A stretch of DNA of 12,340 bases from an uncultured Collinsella sp. (GTDB lineage Bacteria; Actinomycetota; Coriobacteriia; Coriobacteriales; Coriobacteriaceae): the NCBI GenBank assembly GCA_902494685.1, contig CABUUE010000022.1, forward strand, positions 1 through 12,340, written 5' to 3'. Below are positions 1 to 5,469 of the stretch, piece by piece (positions within the stretch are counted from its first letter, which is position 1; every line of letters begins with the position of its first letter). A program made the position numbers and the translations under genes. The notes under the pieces are model-generated. The model was not told the DNA's origin. It made no database searches and saw nothing but the letters and a program-made list of their open reading frames with translations.

Positions 1-98
1 CCTCCCCGCAGGTGCGGTAAGGGCTACCTCACGGGCCGATACTCAAAGCCCATTGTGGCATCCCGAGCCCGCGGAAAGAAGCTGCGCCGCGGGGGAGG
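1..98 (-). repeat. Structured 3' region of the small-ORF transcript (nested inverted repeats)
   Basis: This stretch follows the small ORF at 116-232 on the minus strand and holds no gene. It contains a perfect 7-bp stem (CCCGCGG at 68-74 with CCGCGGG at 87-93, 12-nt loop). An outer imperfect pair joins CCTCCCCGC at 1-9 to GCGGGGGAGG at 89-98. On the minus-strand RNA the CCTCCC at 98-93 could also pair with the GGGAGG of the small ORF's ribosome binding site at 246-241, giving a long-range anti-SD. The window edge hides whether an antisense RNA or a terminator follows. The pairings are seen in the sequence; any function is inference. Confidence 0.4.
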
Positions 99-115
99 CG
101 ACCCAAATGGCTTTC

Positions 116-232
116 TCATATCGTCTTACGTTGCTTCGAACGTTGCTTGAGTGCCTCGGAAAGCCCGACGAGCGCTGTGAAGAACGAGACCAAAGCGGTC
201 AGAAGTCTCACGAAATCAATCAAATCGGTCAT
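116..232 (-). CDS. Small hydrophobic peptide, candidate type I toxin / holin-like membrane peptide
   Basis: A 38-codon ORF not assigned to a family by me. The start is ATG at 232, preceded by GGGAGGTG at 246-239 with 8 nt between GGAGG and ATG; an in-frame ATG at 238 is too close to the SD. Residues about 4-24 form one hydrophobic stretch (Leu, Ile, Phe, Val and Ala rich, with single Asp and Arg near its start), long enough to cross a membrane. Residues 29-36 are basic (Lys, Gln, Arg, Ser). This is the plan of short membrane toxins such as TisB, Fst or the holin-like toxins, but I claim no homology. The SD sits in a local hairpin and a LexA-like dyad lies 90 bp upstream, so tight control of translation and SOS induction is suggested. 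It lies downstream of the HAD phosphatase gene on the same strand, behind a hairpin. It could be a chance ORF, but the SD, topology and control elements coincide. Confidence 0.6.
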   Translation of the reverse strand: MTDLIDFVRLLTALVSFFTALVGLSEALKQRSKQRKTI

Positions 233-240
233 GGGCATCA

Positions 241-258
241 CCTCCCATCAGATGGAGG
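241..258 (-). promoter_or_regulatory. Hairpin sequestering the small ORF's ribosome binding site
   Basis: In the minus-strand transcript CCTCCAT (258-252) pairs with ATGGGAGG (248-241) around a 3-nt loop, with one bulged G at 246. The GGAGG ribosome binding site at 245-241 is entirely inside this 7-bp stem. Such SD masking is a hallmark of type I toxin mRNAs. The structure is seen by inspection; its effect is inferred. Confidence 0.5.
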
Positions 259-322
259 GCGCTGCCCGGCACATGGAACTGCCGTCAACGATACCGATTC
301 TACCAGAGCCTAGTTATATATT

Positions 323-346
323 TACGAATATATGTTCGTATTCCAA
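323..346 (-). promoter_or_regulatory. LexA/SOS-box-like dyad overlapping a putative promoter
   Basis: The 18-bp TACGAATATATGTTCGTA at 323-340 is an inverted repeat with 6-bp arms. On the minus strand its core is CGAACATATATTCG (338-325), one base from the Gram-positive/actinobacterial LexA consensus CGAAC-N4-GTTCG. A weak minus-strand -35 candidate TTGGAA (346-341) sits immediately upstream, and AT-rich -10 candidates (TAAATA at 16 bp, AATATA at 18 bp spacing) lie on the other side, so the dyad would fill the promoter spacer. An alternative -10, TAGAAT (302-297), has no good -35. The target would be the small ORF starting at 232. Confidence 0.5.
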
Positions 347-360
347 GAACACAGGCCCCG

Positions 361-385
361 TGACAAAGGGGCCATCCCTTTGTCA
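361..385 (-). terminator. Hairpin after the HAD phosphatase gene
   Basis: TGACAAAGGG (361-370) and CCCTTTGTCA (376-385) form a perfect 10-bp stem with a 5-nt loop, 2 nt beyond the stop codon of the HAD gene. No run of T follows on the minus strand, so it is either a weak terminator or a 3'-end stabilising hairpin. It separates the HAD gene from the small-ORF promoter. Confidence 0.45.
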
Positions 386-387
386 CA

Positions 388-1245
388 TTATTCGATGACG
401 GTGCGGGAGTTTTGCTTGCGCATGGTGGCGAGCATGTGTTTGGGGACGGCGTGGACCACGCAGCTGCCGATGGTCGCGCTCGCGGCGGCCTTGGCGGCAT
501 CGCTACCGTTTTTGGTCGCGTAGCTGTGACGGAAGCGTTTGAGCATGGCGATGTCGTTGCCGCCGTCGCCGTAAACCGCGACCTCGTCCTCGGCAATACC
601 GTAGTAGCCTGCCAGCCAGGCCACACTCTCGCCCTTGTTGCACGCCACGTCCGTGATCTCAAACATCACCGGATCGAACGGCGCGTTGACCACACGGTCC
701 GAGCGCTCGGCCAAATACGCCTTAAGGTCGCGCTCCAGCTCGAGCGAGGTCACGCGGCAGTTGATCTTGCATACATCGTGACGCAAGATATCGCCGACCG
801 ACTGATCGAAATACTGCTCCTCGTGGTACCCGCCACGCGCACGCATGCCGCGCATCACGATGCGCTTGATAGGGCTGTCCTTCTTAAAGCCCGCCTGATG
901 CATCTCGAACGAACCGCTCGAGAACATGCCATCGGGCGTGGAGCAATCAAAGCAAATGTCCGGGAACGCCTTGAGCAGCTCCTCGGTAATCTGCGGATCG
1001 ATGGTCCAGGTCTTGAGCACCTCGCCATGGCTGTCGCGCACGATGGACCCGTTGGAGCAGCAGGCGTCAAGTGCCAGGCCCGTAAAGCCATGCTCGCCGA
1101 TTGGCAGCGTCGAGCGTCCGGTCGCGGGAACCACATGCAGGCCAGCCTCGGTCAGCTCGCGAATGGCACGGCGGATGGTCCCATCCGCCTCGTGCAGGGC
1201 GTTCAGCAGCGTTCCGTCTAAGTCACTCGCAAACATCTTGATCAT
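388..1245 (-). CDS. Cof-type HAD-IIB family phosphatase
   Basis: A 285-residue cytoplasmic phosphatase of the haloacid dehalogenase superfamily, subclass IIB (Cof/YidA-like), which typically hydrolyses sugar phosphates or similar small phosphorylated metabolites; the substrate cannot be read from sequence. Motif I is D8-L-D10-G-T12 with nucleophile and acid/base aspartates, motif II is the T of A41-T-G-R44, motif III is K204 in NKGES, and motif IV is GDGGND at 226-231, binding magnesium. The cap domain lies between about residues 85 and 195. Length is usual for the family. The ATG at 1245 was preferred over an in-frame GTG at 1251: AAGGAG (1261-1256) is 10 nt from the ATG but only 4 nt from the GTG; either is possible. 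It is probably transcribed alone. Confidence 0.9.
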   Translation of the reverse strand: MIKMFASDLDGTLLNALHEADGTIRRAIRELTEAGLHVVPATGRSTLPIGEHGFTGLALDACCSNGSIVRDSHGEVLKTWTIDPQITEELLKAFPDICFDCSTPDGMFSSGSFEMHQAGFKKDSPIKRIVMRGMRARGGYHEEQYFDQSVGDILRHDVCKINCRVTSLELERDLKAYLAERSDRVVNAPFDPVMFEITDVACNKGESVAWLAGYYGIAEDEVAVYGDGGNDIAMLKRFRHSYATKNGSDAAKAAASATIGSCVVHAVPKHMLATMRKQNSRTVIE

Positions 1246-1273
1246 GGGCACGCCTCTCCTTCGTCTGCACGAT

Positions 1274-1304
1274 ATTGTAGACGAGAACGGGCGTGCCCAA
1301 ACAA
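1274..1304 (-). promoter_or_regulatory. Possible promoter of the HAD phosphatase gene
   Basis: A minus-strand TACAAT (1279-1274) is a good -10 match. TTGTTT (1304-1299) could be the -35, but the spacer is 19 bp, longer than ideal. A short GGGCGTGCCC dyad (1289-1298) lies in the spacer. The SD and start follow about 22-30 nt downstream. Confidence 0.35.
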
Positions 1305-1359
1305 TGGCGTCCCGGCGCGACGTGCCACCGCCTCCACAAATTCACGGTGCCCCAGTGCC

Positions 1360-2622
1360 TTAAGACATTCGCCATAAGCGACTTTTCAGCCGATAAAACA
1401 GCGCTGTCATCAACGTCAGCACCGCCAACATTCCTGCGAATACAATCGCCGGAGTCCATCGATCATATGCGAGCCCGTAAACCAATTGGCCAATAGGCGT
1501 TGCGCAGGAAAGCGCCATGTAAACGAGTGCCAGCACTTTTCCGCAGAGTTTCTTTGGCGCTGACCGCTGAACGAATGAAACGACTTCAACCGATGTAACG
1601 CTTGCCCATGCCATGACCCATGCCGAGCCGGCCGCAAGCGCGACAAACGCAAATTCGTTAGGACCGCTCAGTAGCGTGACAATAATCGGTACGACTCCTA
1701 AACAGATCATCGCAACATATCGACATATGCCCTTGAAGGAAAAACGATGCGGCCAAATACCGACCAAACCACTGCCGACAAGACCACCTAAGCCCATAGC
1801 CACCTCAATAATCCCAACAAAGGATGACTGCATTCCGAGATGCTTTGCAACAATAACGGGAGCACCAATCGTTAACCCAACTAACGCAAGGTTCAAAATA
1901 GCCGCAATCAAAAACACAACGAGCAATGATGAGTTTTGAGACAGGTACCGAATCAACTCCCGAAAATCCTTTCGGCGTGTCGTACGAGTCGCGCCGTCTC
2001 CCATCGTTTCAGATGAGGCATTTTGCTTGAGTGCGCCCCCGAACAGCAGGGCTGAAATCGTAAACGTCAACGCCGCGGTTTCGCATAGAGTATCAATACC
2101 AAAGCACCCATAGACTGCCGTCCCGACTACAGGCCCCAAGATATTGCTCATCATGATTATCTGCGAGACCAACGCAGTGGCACGCTCAACCTTTTCTTGG
2201 CCCGTCATGCGCACCGCCTCAATTTGAAGCATCGGTTTCAGCAGCGATTGGATGCCATATTGGACGCAAAGCATTGCTGCCACGACAACCGCCAGAGGCA
2301 GCGAACGCTTCATGGGGATAAACAGCAGTGATGCAACCATCAGAACAATGCCGAGTACCACAAGAACCCCGCAATGTCTTCCCCGATCCGCCAAAATCCC
2401 GCCAACCGGAGTCGCGAGCACGCCCGGTATGAACGCTATCGCCGCGACGGCGCCATATAACGTTGAGGAGCCGCTGCAATCGAACAAGTAAAGCGGACAT
2501 GCAAAGCACAGTGCCGACAGCATCGAATACGCACACAGCTGTGCAACAAGAAGACCAAATAGCCTGATAGATCGCACTGTTTTTGGCGCCAATGAAACGC
2601 TAATTCTTCGCATCCCAGCCAT
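1360..2622 (-). CDS. MFS family exporter
   Basis: A 420-residue inner-membrane transporter of the major facilitator superfamily. The hydrophobic profile fits 12 membrane segments in two halves, with a polar central loop at about residues 202-228 that carries several Thr, Arg and Lys. A motif A-like loop G74-G-I-L-A-D79-R-G-R82 lies between segments 2 and 3, as in proton-driven exporters. The overall look is of the multidrug/macrolide efflux-type MFS, but the substrate is not identifiable. The start is ATG at 2622 with a G-rich site GGGGGCAGG just upstream; M4 lacks an SD. It follows a TetR-family gene by about 100 bp, with two palindromic operators between, implying repression relieved by a ligand that is probably also the efflux substrate. 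Base composition is lower in GC than neighbours (25 of 60 bases G+C at 1861-1920, against 39 of 60 at 7261-7320), suggesting transfer. Confidence 0.88.
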   Translation of the reverse strand: MAGMRRISVSLAPKTVRSIRLFGLLVAQLCAYSMLSALCFACPLYLFDCSGSSTLYGAVAAIAFIPGVLATPVGGILADRGRHCGVLVVLGIVLMVASLLFIPMKRSLPLAVVVAAMLCVQYGIQSLLKPMLQIEAVRMTGQEKVERATALVSQIIMMSNILGPVVGTAVYGCFGIDTLCETAALTFTISALLFGGALKQNASSETMGDGATRTTRRKDFRELIRYLSQNSSLLVVFLIAAILNLALVGLTIGAPVIVAKHLGMQSSFVGIIEVAMGLGGLVGSGLVGIWPHRFSFKGICRYVAMICLGVVPIIVTLLSGPNEFAFVALAAGSAWVMAWASVTSVEVVSFVQRSAPKKLCGKVLALVYMALSCATPIGQLVYGLAYDRWTPAIVFAGMLAVLTLMTALFYRLKSRLWRMS

Positions 2623-2634
2623 AAGCCTGCCCCC

Positions 2635-2659
2635 AAATACATACTGTTAGTATGTATTT
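2635..2659 (-). promoter_or_regulatory. TetR-type operator 1 (perfect 10-bp arms)
   Basis: AAATACATAC (2635-2644) and GTATGTATTT (2650-2659) form a perfect inverted repeat around a 5-nt centre. Its edge is 12 nt from the MFS start, so a bound repressor would block transcription or early elongation into the exporter. The core matches operator 2. Confidence 0.7.
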
Positions 2660-2702
2660 AATGACTTGAAAAGGGCAGCCGTGGCTACCCTCACAAATCA
2701 AT

Positions 2703-2721
2703 TACATACCGTTGGTATCTA
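2703..2721 (-). promoter_or_regulatory. TetR-type operator 2
   Basis: TACATACCGTTGGTATCTA matches the core of operator 1 (TACATACTGTTAGTATGTA) at 16 of 19 positions, and two of the three differences are a compensating pair that keeps the dyad. Centres lie 65 bp apart, about six helical turns, which allows cooperative or looped binding. The site starts 2 nt past the regulator's stop codon. Confidence 0.6.
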
Positions 2722-2723
2722 TA

Positions 2724-3386
2724 TTACCACCCGGCACGGTTCCATACGTCCCAAATCTGGGCCGTTGTCTGGAGCACTTCATTACCCAAATCAAGCCCCA
2801 CCGCGGCCGCCATCTGCGCCAAACATTGTGCGCGAGCAAGCATTCGCTCCTTGGACTCGAGCGGACGGAACAATGGCAGCAGCCAAAGATTCGCTAACAA
2901 CGATACGGCCTCCGCTGCTTCGCGCGGGCATTCGCACGCAATGGAGCCGTCGGCGATGCCCTCCTCGATTACTGGCAAGAGATTGCCATCGGCCGACTCG
3001 TCAAACGAACCTTGGTACTGCATCGCCAGCAGCCGCGAGCTTTTTACCGGATCTGCCGCAGGATGCATGCGAGCCCATAGCTCGATTTGCGGAACGACGG
3101 ACTCGGGCGCATAAAGTCGTTTGAGCTTTTGAGCTCCCGTCATATTGCCAGCACCGAGTGTCGCGCGACGGTGCTCAGCAATCGGAGCCGTTGCCCGATC
3201 AAATGCGGCGTTGAAAATCTCCTCTTTGCTCTTAAAGTGATGATAGACAGCACCCTTGGTCATGCCATCGAGGCGGTCAACGATGTCTTGAATGCTCGTC
3301 CCCTCATAACCCTGTACGCAGAATAGCTCCAGCGCCGCGTCGAGAATCTTCGCGACAGTCTCCTCGGGATATTTATTACGACCCAT
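2724..3386 (-). CDS. TetR/AcrR family transcriptional regulator
   Basis: A 220-residue one-component regulator. The N-terminal DNA-binding domain spans about residues 8-56: the core T30-S-I-Q-D-I-V then G45-A-V-Y-H-H-F-K52 is the classic TetR helix-turn-helix with its YxHF recognition helix end. The remaining helical part (about 60-220) would form the ligand-binding and dimer domain. It is on the same strand as, and just upstream of, the MFS exporter gene, with two operators between, so it most likely represses the exporter. The start is uncertain. ATG 3386 fits family length but has only a weak SD (GGACGG); an upstream ATG at 3422 has no SD but falls about where transcription from the predicted promoter would begin, so a leaderless 232-residue version is possible. 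Confidence 0.9.
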   Translation of the reverse strand: MGRNKYPEETVAKILDAALELFCVQGYEGTSIQDIVDRLDGMTKGAVYHHFKSKEEIFNAAFDRATAPIAEHRRATLGAGNMTGAQKLKRLYAPESVVPQIELWARMHPAADPVKSSRLLAMQYQGSFDESADGNLLPVIEEGIADGSIACECPREAAEAVSLLANLWLLPLFRPLESKERMLARAQCLAQMAAAVGLDLGNEVLQTTAQIWDVWNRAGW

Positions 3387-3428
3387 AATCCGTCCATCCA
3401 CAACGCAAGTCTTGTGCCTCATTGCAGC

Positions 3429-3458
3429 ATTTTAACGTTGCGGATGGTAGACGGTCGA
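3429..3458 (-). promoter_or_regulatory. Putative promoter of the tetR gene
   Basis: Minus-strand TCGACC (3458-3453) and TAAAAT (3434-3429) are separated by 18 bp. The predicted start of transcription is close to 3422, coinciding with an ATG in the tetR frame. It lies just beyond the stop codon of the PII gene, so tetR-MFS probably forms its own unit. No copy of the TetR operator is seen here. Confidence 0.4.
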
Positions 3459-3460
3459 TT

Positions 3461-3799
3461 CTACACCGCGGCGGGGCCGTGTTCGCCGGTACGGATGCGG
3501 ATGACTTCCTCGACCGGCTCGACCCAAATCTTGCCGTCGCCGACGGCTCCGGTGCGAGCAGCGTTGCAGATGATCTCGACAATGCCATCGACATGCTCAT
3601 CGGCGCAAATAAGGGTGAACTGTACCTTAGGGATCGTGTTGACAAGCAGCTCGTTGCCACGCACGTATTCCTTCCAGCCATGCTGTGCGCCGCAGCCCTG
3701 CACCTGGTTGATAGTCATGCCGCGAACATCGGCAGCAAACAGCGCATCTTTAAGAACCTCAAGCTTTTCGGCACGAACGACCGCCGTAATCTTCTTCAT
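3461..3799 (-). CDS. glnK: PII family nitrogen regulatory protein (GlnK/GlnB-like)
   Basis: A 112-residue trimeric cytoplasmic sensor that binds ATP/ADP and 2-oxoglutarate and, beside an amt gene, is expected to dock on and block the ammonium channel. Length and frame align with E. coli GlnB without gaps by eye: T-loop about 37-55 with G37, Q39, G41, E44, R47, G48 and E50 conserved; K58; B-loop T83-G-x-x-G87-D-G-K90; C-loop R101-I-R103-T-G-E. The tyrosine uridylylated in enterobacteria (Y51) is Leu here and Y46 is Val; position 49, the phosphoserine of cyanobacteria, is Asn. Covalent control at these usual sites is therefore unlikely. SD AGAGGA lies 7-8 nt before the ATG. It follows amt after a 194-bp structured gap. 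Confidence 0.93.
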   Translation of the reverse strand: MKKITAVVRAEKLEVLKDALFAADVRGMTINQVQGCGAQHGWKEYVRGNELLVNTIPKVQFTLICADEHVDGIVEIICNAARTGAVGDGKIWVEPVEEVIRIRTGEHGPAAV

Positions 3800-3847
3800 A
3801 GTGAATTCCTCTCTTCAAAAAAAGAAATGAATTGTCCCTCACATGGC

Positions 3848-3952
3848 ACGGGTTTTCCAGGTGCCCGAGATTGCCCCGAAAGAGGAGCGCCGCGTACTAA
3901 ATGTACGCAAGCGACGGTTTGAGGGGCAAGGTCGGGTGCCTGGGAAAGCCGT
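3848..3952 (-). repeat. Long imperfect hairpin between amt and glnK
   Basis: The segments 3848-3877 and 3923-3952 are inverted copies, pairing at 24 of 30 positions. Between them sits a second dyad GCGTAC-TAAAT-GTACGC (3892-3908). In the amt-glnK transcript this would form a large stem with an apical hairpin. No T-run follows directly (the nearest T-rich stretch is about 20 nt further, near 3817-3827). It may be an attenuator, an RNA processing site or a repetitive extragenic palindrome. Confidence 0.6.
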
Positions 3953-3994
3953 GCGACGGTTTGAAGGGCAAGGTGCGGTGCTTGGGGAAGCTGC
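3911..3994. repeat. Tandem 42-bp direct repeat, two units
   Basis: Units 3911-3952 and 3953-3994 match at 35 of 42 positions and abut exactly. Both begin GCGACGGTTTGA. The second unit ends on the last base of the amt stop codon. Only unit 1 has a good inverted partner (3848-3877), so the pair resembles a small composite extragenic repeat. Confidence 0.7.
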
Positions 3995-5271
3995 TAATCG
4001 AGTCCGGAGAACGAGGGATAAGCGCTCTCGCCGTGTTGACTCGCATCCAGGCCCAGCGCCTCGTCGGCCTCGTCCACGCGCAGGCTGCCACGGAACAGTG
4101 CCTTGACCACCGCGGCGATCACCAAATCGAGCACCAGTACAATGACGACCGTCACCACAATGCCCAAAATCTGCGAGATGAGCAGCGACACGTCGCCCGT
4201 GTAGAACAGGCCGCCCTTACCGGTCCACGAAAGCTCCGGCACACAGAACAGGCCTGTGAGCACGCCGCCCAAGATGCCGCCGATGCCATGGCAACCAAAC
4301 GCATCGAGTGCATCGTCGTAGCCAAACTTGGCCTTGAGATGACTGATGGCCAAGTAGCAGACAGGCGAGACGATCAGGCCCATGACCAGCGCTGCCCACG
4401 GCTCGACAAAGCCCGCACCCGGCGTGACCACCACAAGGCCCGCAACCAGACCGGTGCTGGCACCCACCAGCGTGGGGCGACCGGTGTGCACGCGCTCGAC
4501 GACAAGCCACGAGACCATGCCCGCCGCGCTGGCCGTCACGGTGTTGAGGATAGCGAGTGCCGCAACGGCGTCGGCCTTAAACTCGCTGCCGCCGTTAAAG
4601 CCAAACCAGCCAAACCAAAGCAGGCCGGCGCCCAGCGCCACAAACGGTACGTTATGCGGACGGTAGCTCACCATGCCAAAGCCACGACGACGGCCGAGCA
4701 TCAAGCAGAGGATCAGGCCCGTGAGACCGGACGAAATGTGCACCACGTCGCCGCCGGCAAAGTCGAGTGCTCCGATAATGTCGCCGATAAAGGAGCCATC
4801 GCCGCCCCAAACCATATGGGCGAGTGGCGCATAGACCACAAGCAGCCAAATGCCCAGGAAGGCCGCCATGGCACCAAACTTAACGCGGCCGGCCAGGCTG
4901 CCCGTGACGATAGCAGCTGTGATCATGGCAAATGCCATCTGGAAGGCGATGTCGATGATCTGAGGGTAGACGGCACCGTCAGTGGCATTGCCCTCGGCCG
5001 CCTGCAGCACCTGGTTGAGCACCGGCAGGCACAGCAGTTGGTCAAGGCCTCCAATAAACGGGCTGGAACCGTCGCCGCCGTAGGCCAGCGACCAGCCGGC
5101 AACAATCCACAGCACACCAACCAGGCCAATGGCGCCAAAGCACATAAGCATGGTGTTGATGACATTTTTGCGCCTGGACAGGCCGCCATAGAAAAACGCC
5201 AGACCTGGTGTCATTAAAAACACGAGCATAGTGCAGATGAGCATAAACGTTGTCGATCCCGTATCGTACAT
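3994..5271 (-). CDS. amt: Amt family ammonium channel
   Basis: A 425-residue inner-membrane ammonium transporter of the Amt/Mep/Rh family, expected to be a trimer with about 11 membrane segments. The N-terminal signature G23-L-A-F-F-Y-G-G30 is present. The pore twin histidines are H178 (GGDVVHIS) and H328 (FGCHGIGG), spaced 150 residues apart exactly as in E. coli AmtB H168/H318. The FQMAFAMIT and WFGFNGG segments carry the Phe gate and the Trp/Phe pore residues. The start was placed at ATG 5271 behind GGGGGAG; longer in-frame options (TTG 5328, ATG 5310) would add a non-family N-terminus. The short cytosolic tail is acidic. The PII gene follows, the usual amt-glnK partnership. A further 198 bp upstream separates it from the next gene. 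Confidence 0.95.
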   Translation of the reverse strand: MYDTGSTTFMLICTMLVFLMTPGLAFFYGGLSRRKNVINTMLMCFGAIGLVGVLWIVAGWSLAYGGDGSSPFIGGLDQLLCLPVLNQVLQAAEGNATDGAVYPQIIDIAFQMAFAMITAAIVTGSLAGRVKFGAMAAFLGIWLLVVYAPLAHMVWGGDGSFIGDIIGALDFAGGDVVHISSGLTGLILCLMLGRRRGFGMVSYRPHNVPFVALGAGLLWFGWFGFNGGSEFKADAVAALAILNTVTASAAGMVSWLVVERVHTGRPTLVGASTGLVAGLVVVTPGAGFVEPWAALVMGLIVSPVCYLAISHLKAKFGYDDALDAFGCHGIGGILGGVLTGLFCVPELSWTGKGGLFYTGDVSLLISQILGIVVTVVIVLVLDLVIAAVVKALFRGSLRVDEADEALGLDASQHGESAYPSFSGLD

Positions 5272-5374
5272 TCGCTCCCCCTTGGTCGCATGAACGTTGT
5301 CGGCGCCCATAATGTGGCCGAGGGGCAACTGGTGTAGACCAGATACGGCGTTGTTAAACGCTGCGTTGTCGAAT

Positions 5375-5424
5375 GGAAACGGTGCCGCAATCTTGGAAAC
5401 GGCACGGCAACGGACGCGAAACGG
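5375..5424. promoter_or_regulatory. Iterated AACGG motifs upstream of amt
   Basis: The plus strand carries AACGG at 5378, 5398, 5409 and 5420, i.e. spaced 20, 11 and 11 bp, close to whole helical turns; the first two are in identical GGAAACGG octamers. They lie 107-153 bp upstream of the amt start in an otherwise gene-free 198 bp. They could be activator or repressor iterons, or simple low-complexity drift. I found no convincing sigma-70 promoter here. Confidence 0.25.
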
Positions 5425-5469
5425 ACGGGAAATACGCGAGCAAGGGAGCCGTGAGCGCGCCCGTCCCGG

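Noticed and set aside
150..172. Similarity of GTGCCTCGGAAAGCC to part of the 42-bp repeat (GTGCCTGGGAAAGCC)
   Set aside because: Only about 15 bases match, inside the small ORF's coding sequence; too short to call a repeat copy.
412..1221. A 269-codon plus-strand open frame opposite the HAD phosphatase
   Set aside because: All four HAD motifs are on the minus strand, and the plus frame has no SD or domain.
3911..3994. CRISPR-like repeat
   Set aside because: The units abut without spacers and there are only two of them.
3901..5217. A 438-codon plus-strand open frame opposite amt
   Set aside because: It is the antisense shadow of a gene with clear family motifs; it is rich in His/Gln/Arg with no recognisable domain and no SD.
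5329..5342. CTGGT-GTAG-ACCAG dyad upstream of amt as an operator
   Set aside because: Five-bp arms are expected by chance at this frequency, and no promoter is evident beside it.
5272..5469. GlnR or AmtR nitrogen-control boxes before amt
   Set aside because: I looked for GTnAC pairs and ATCTATAG-like sites and saw none that convince.
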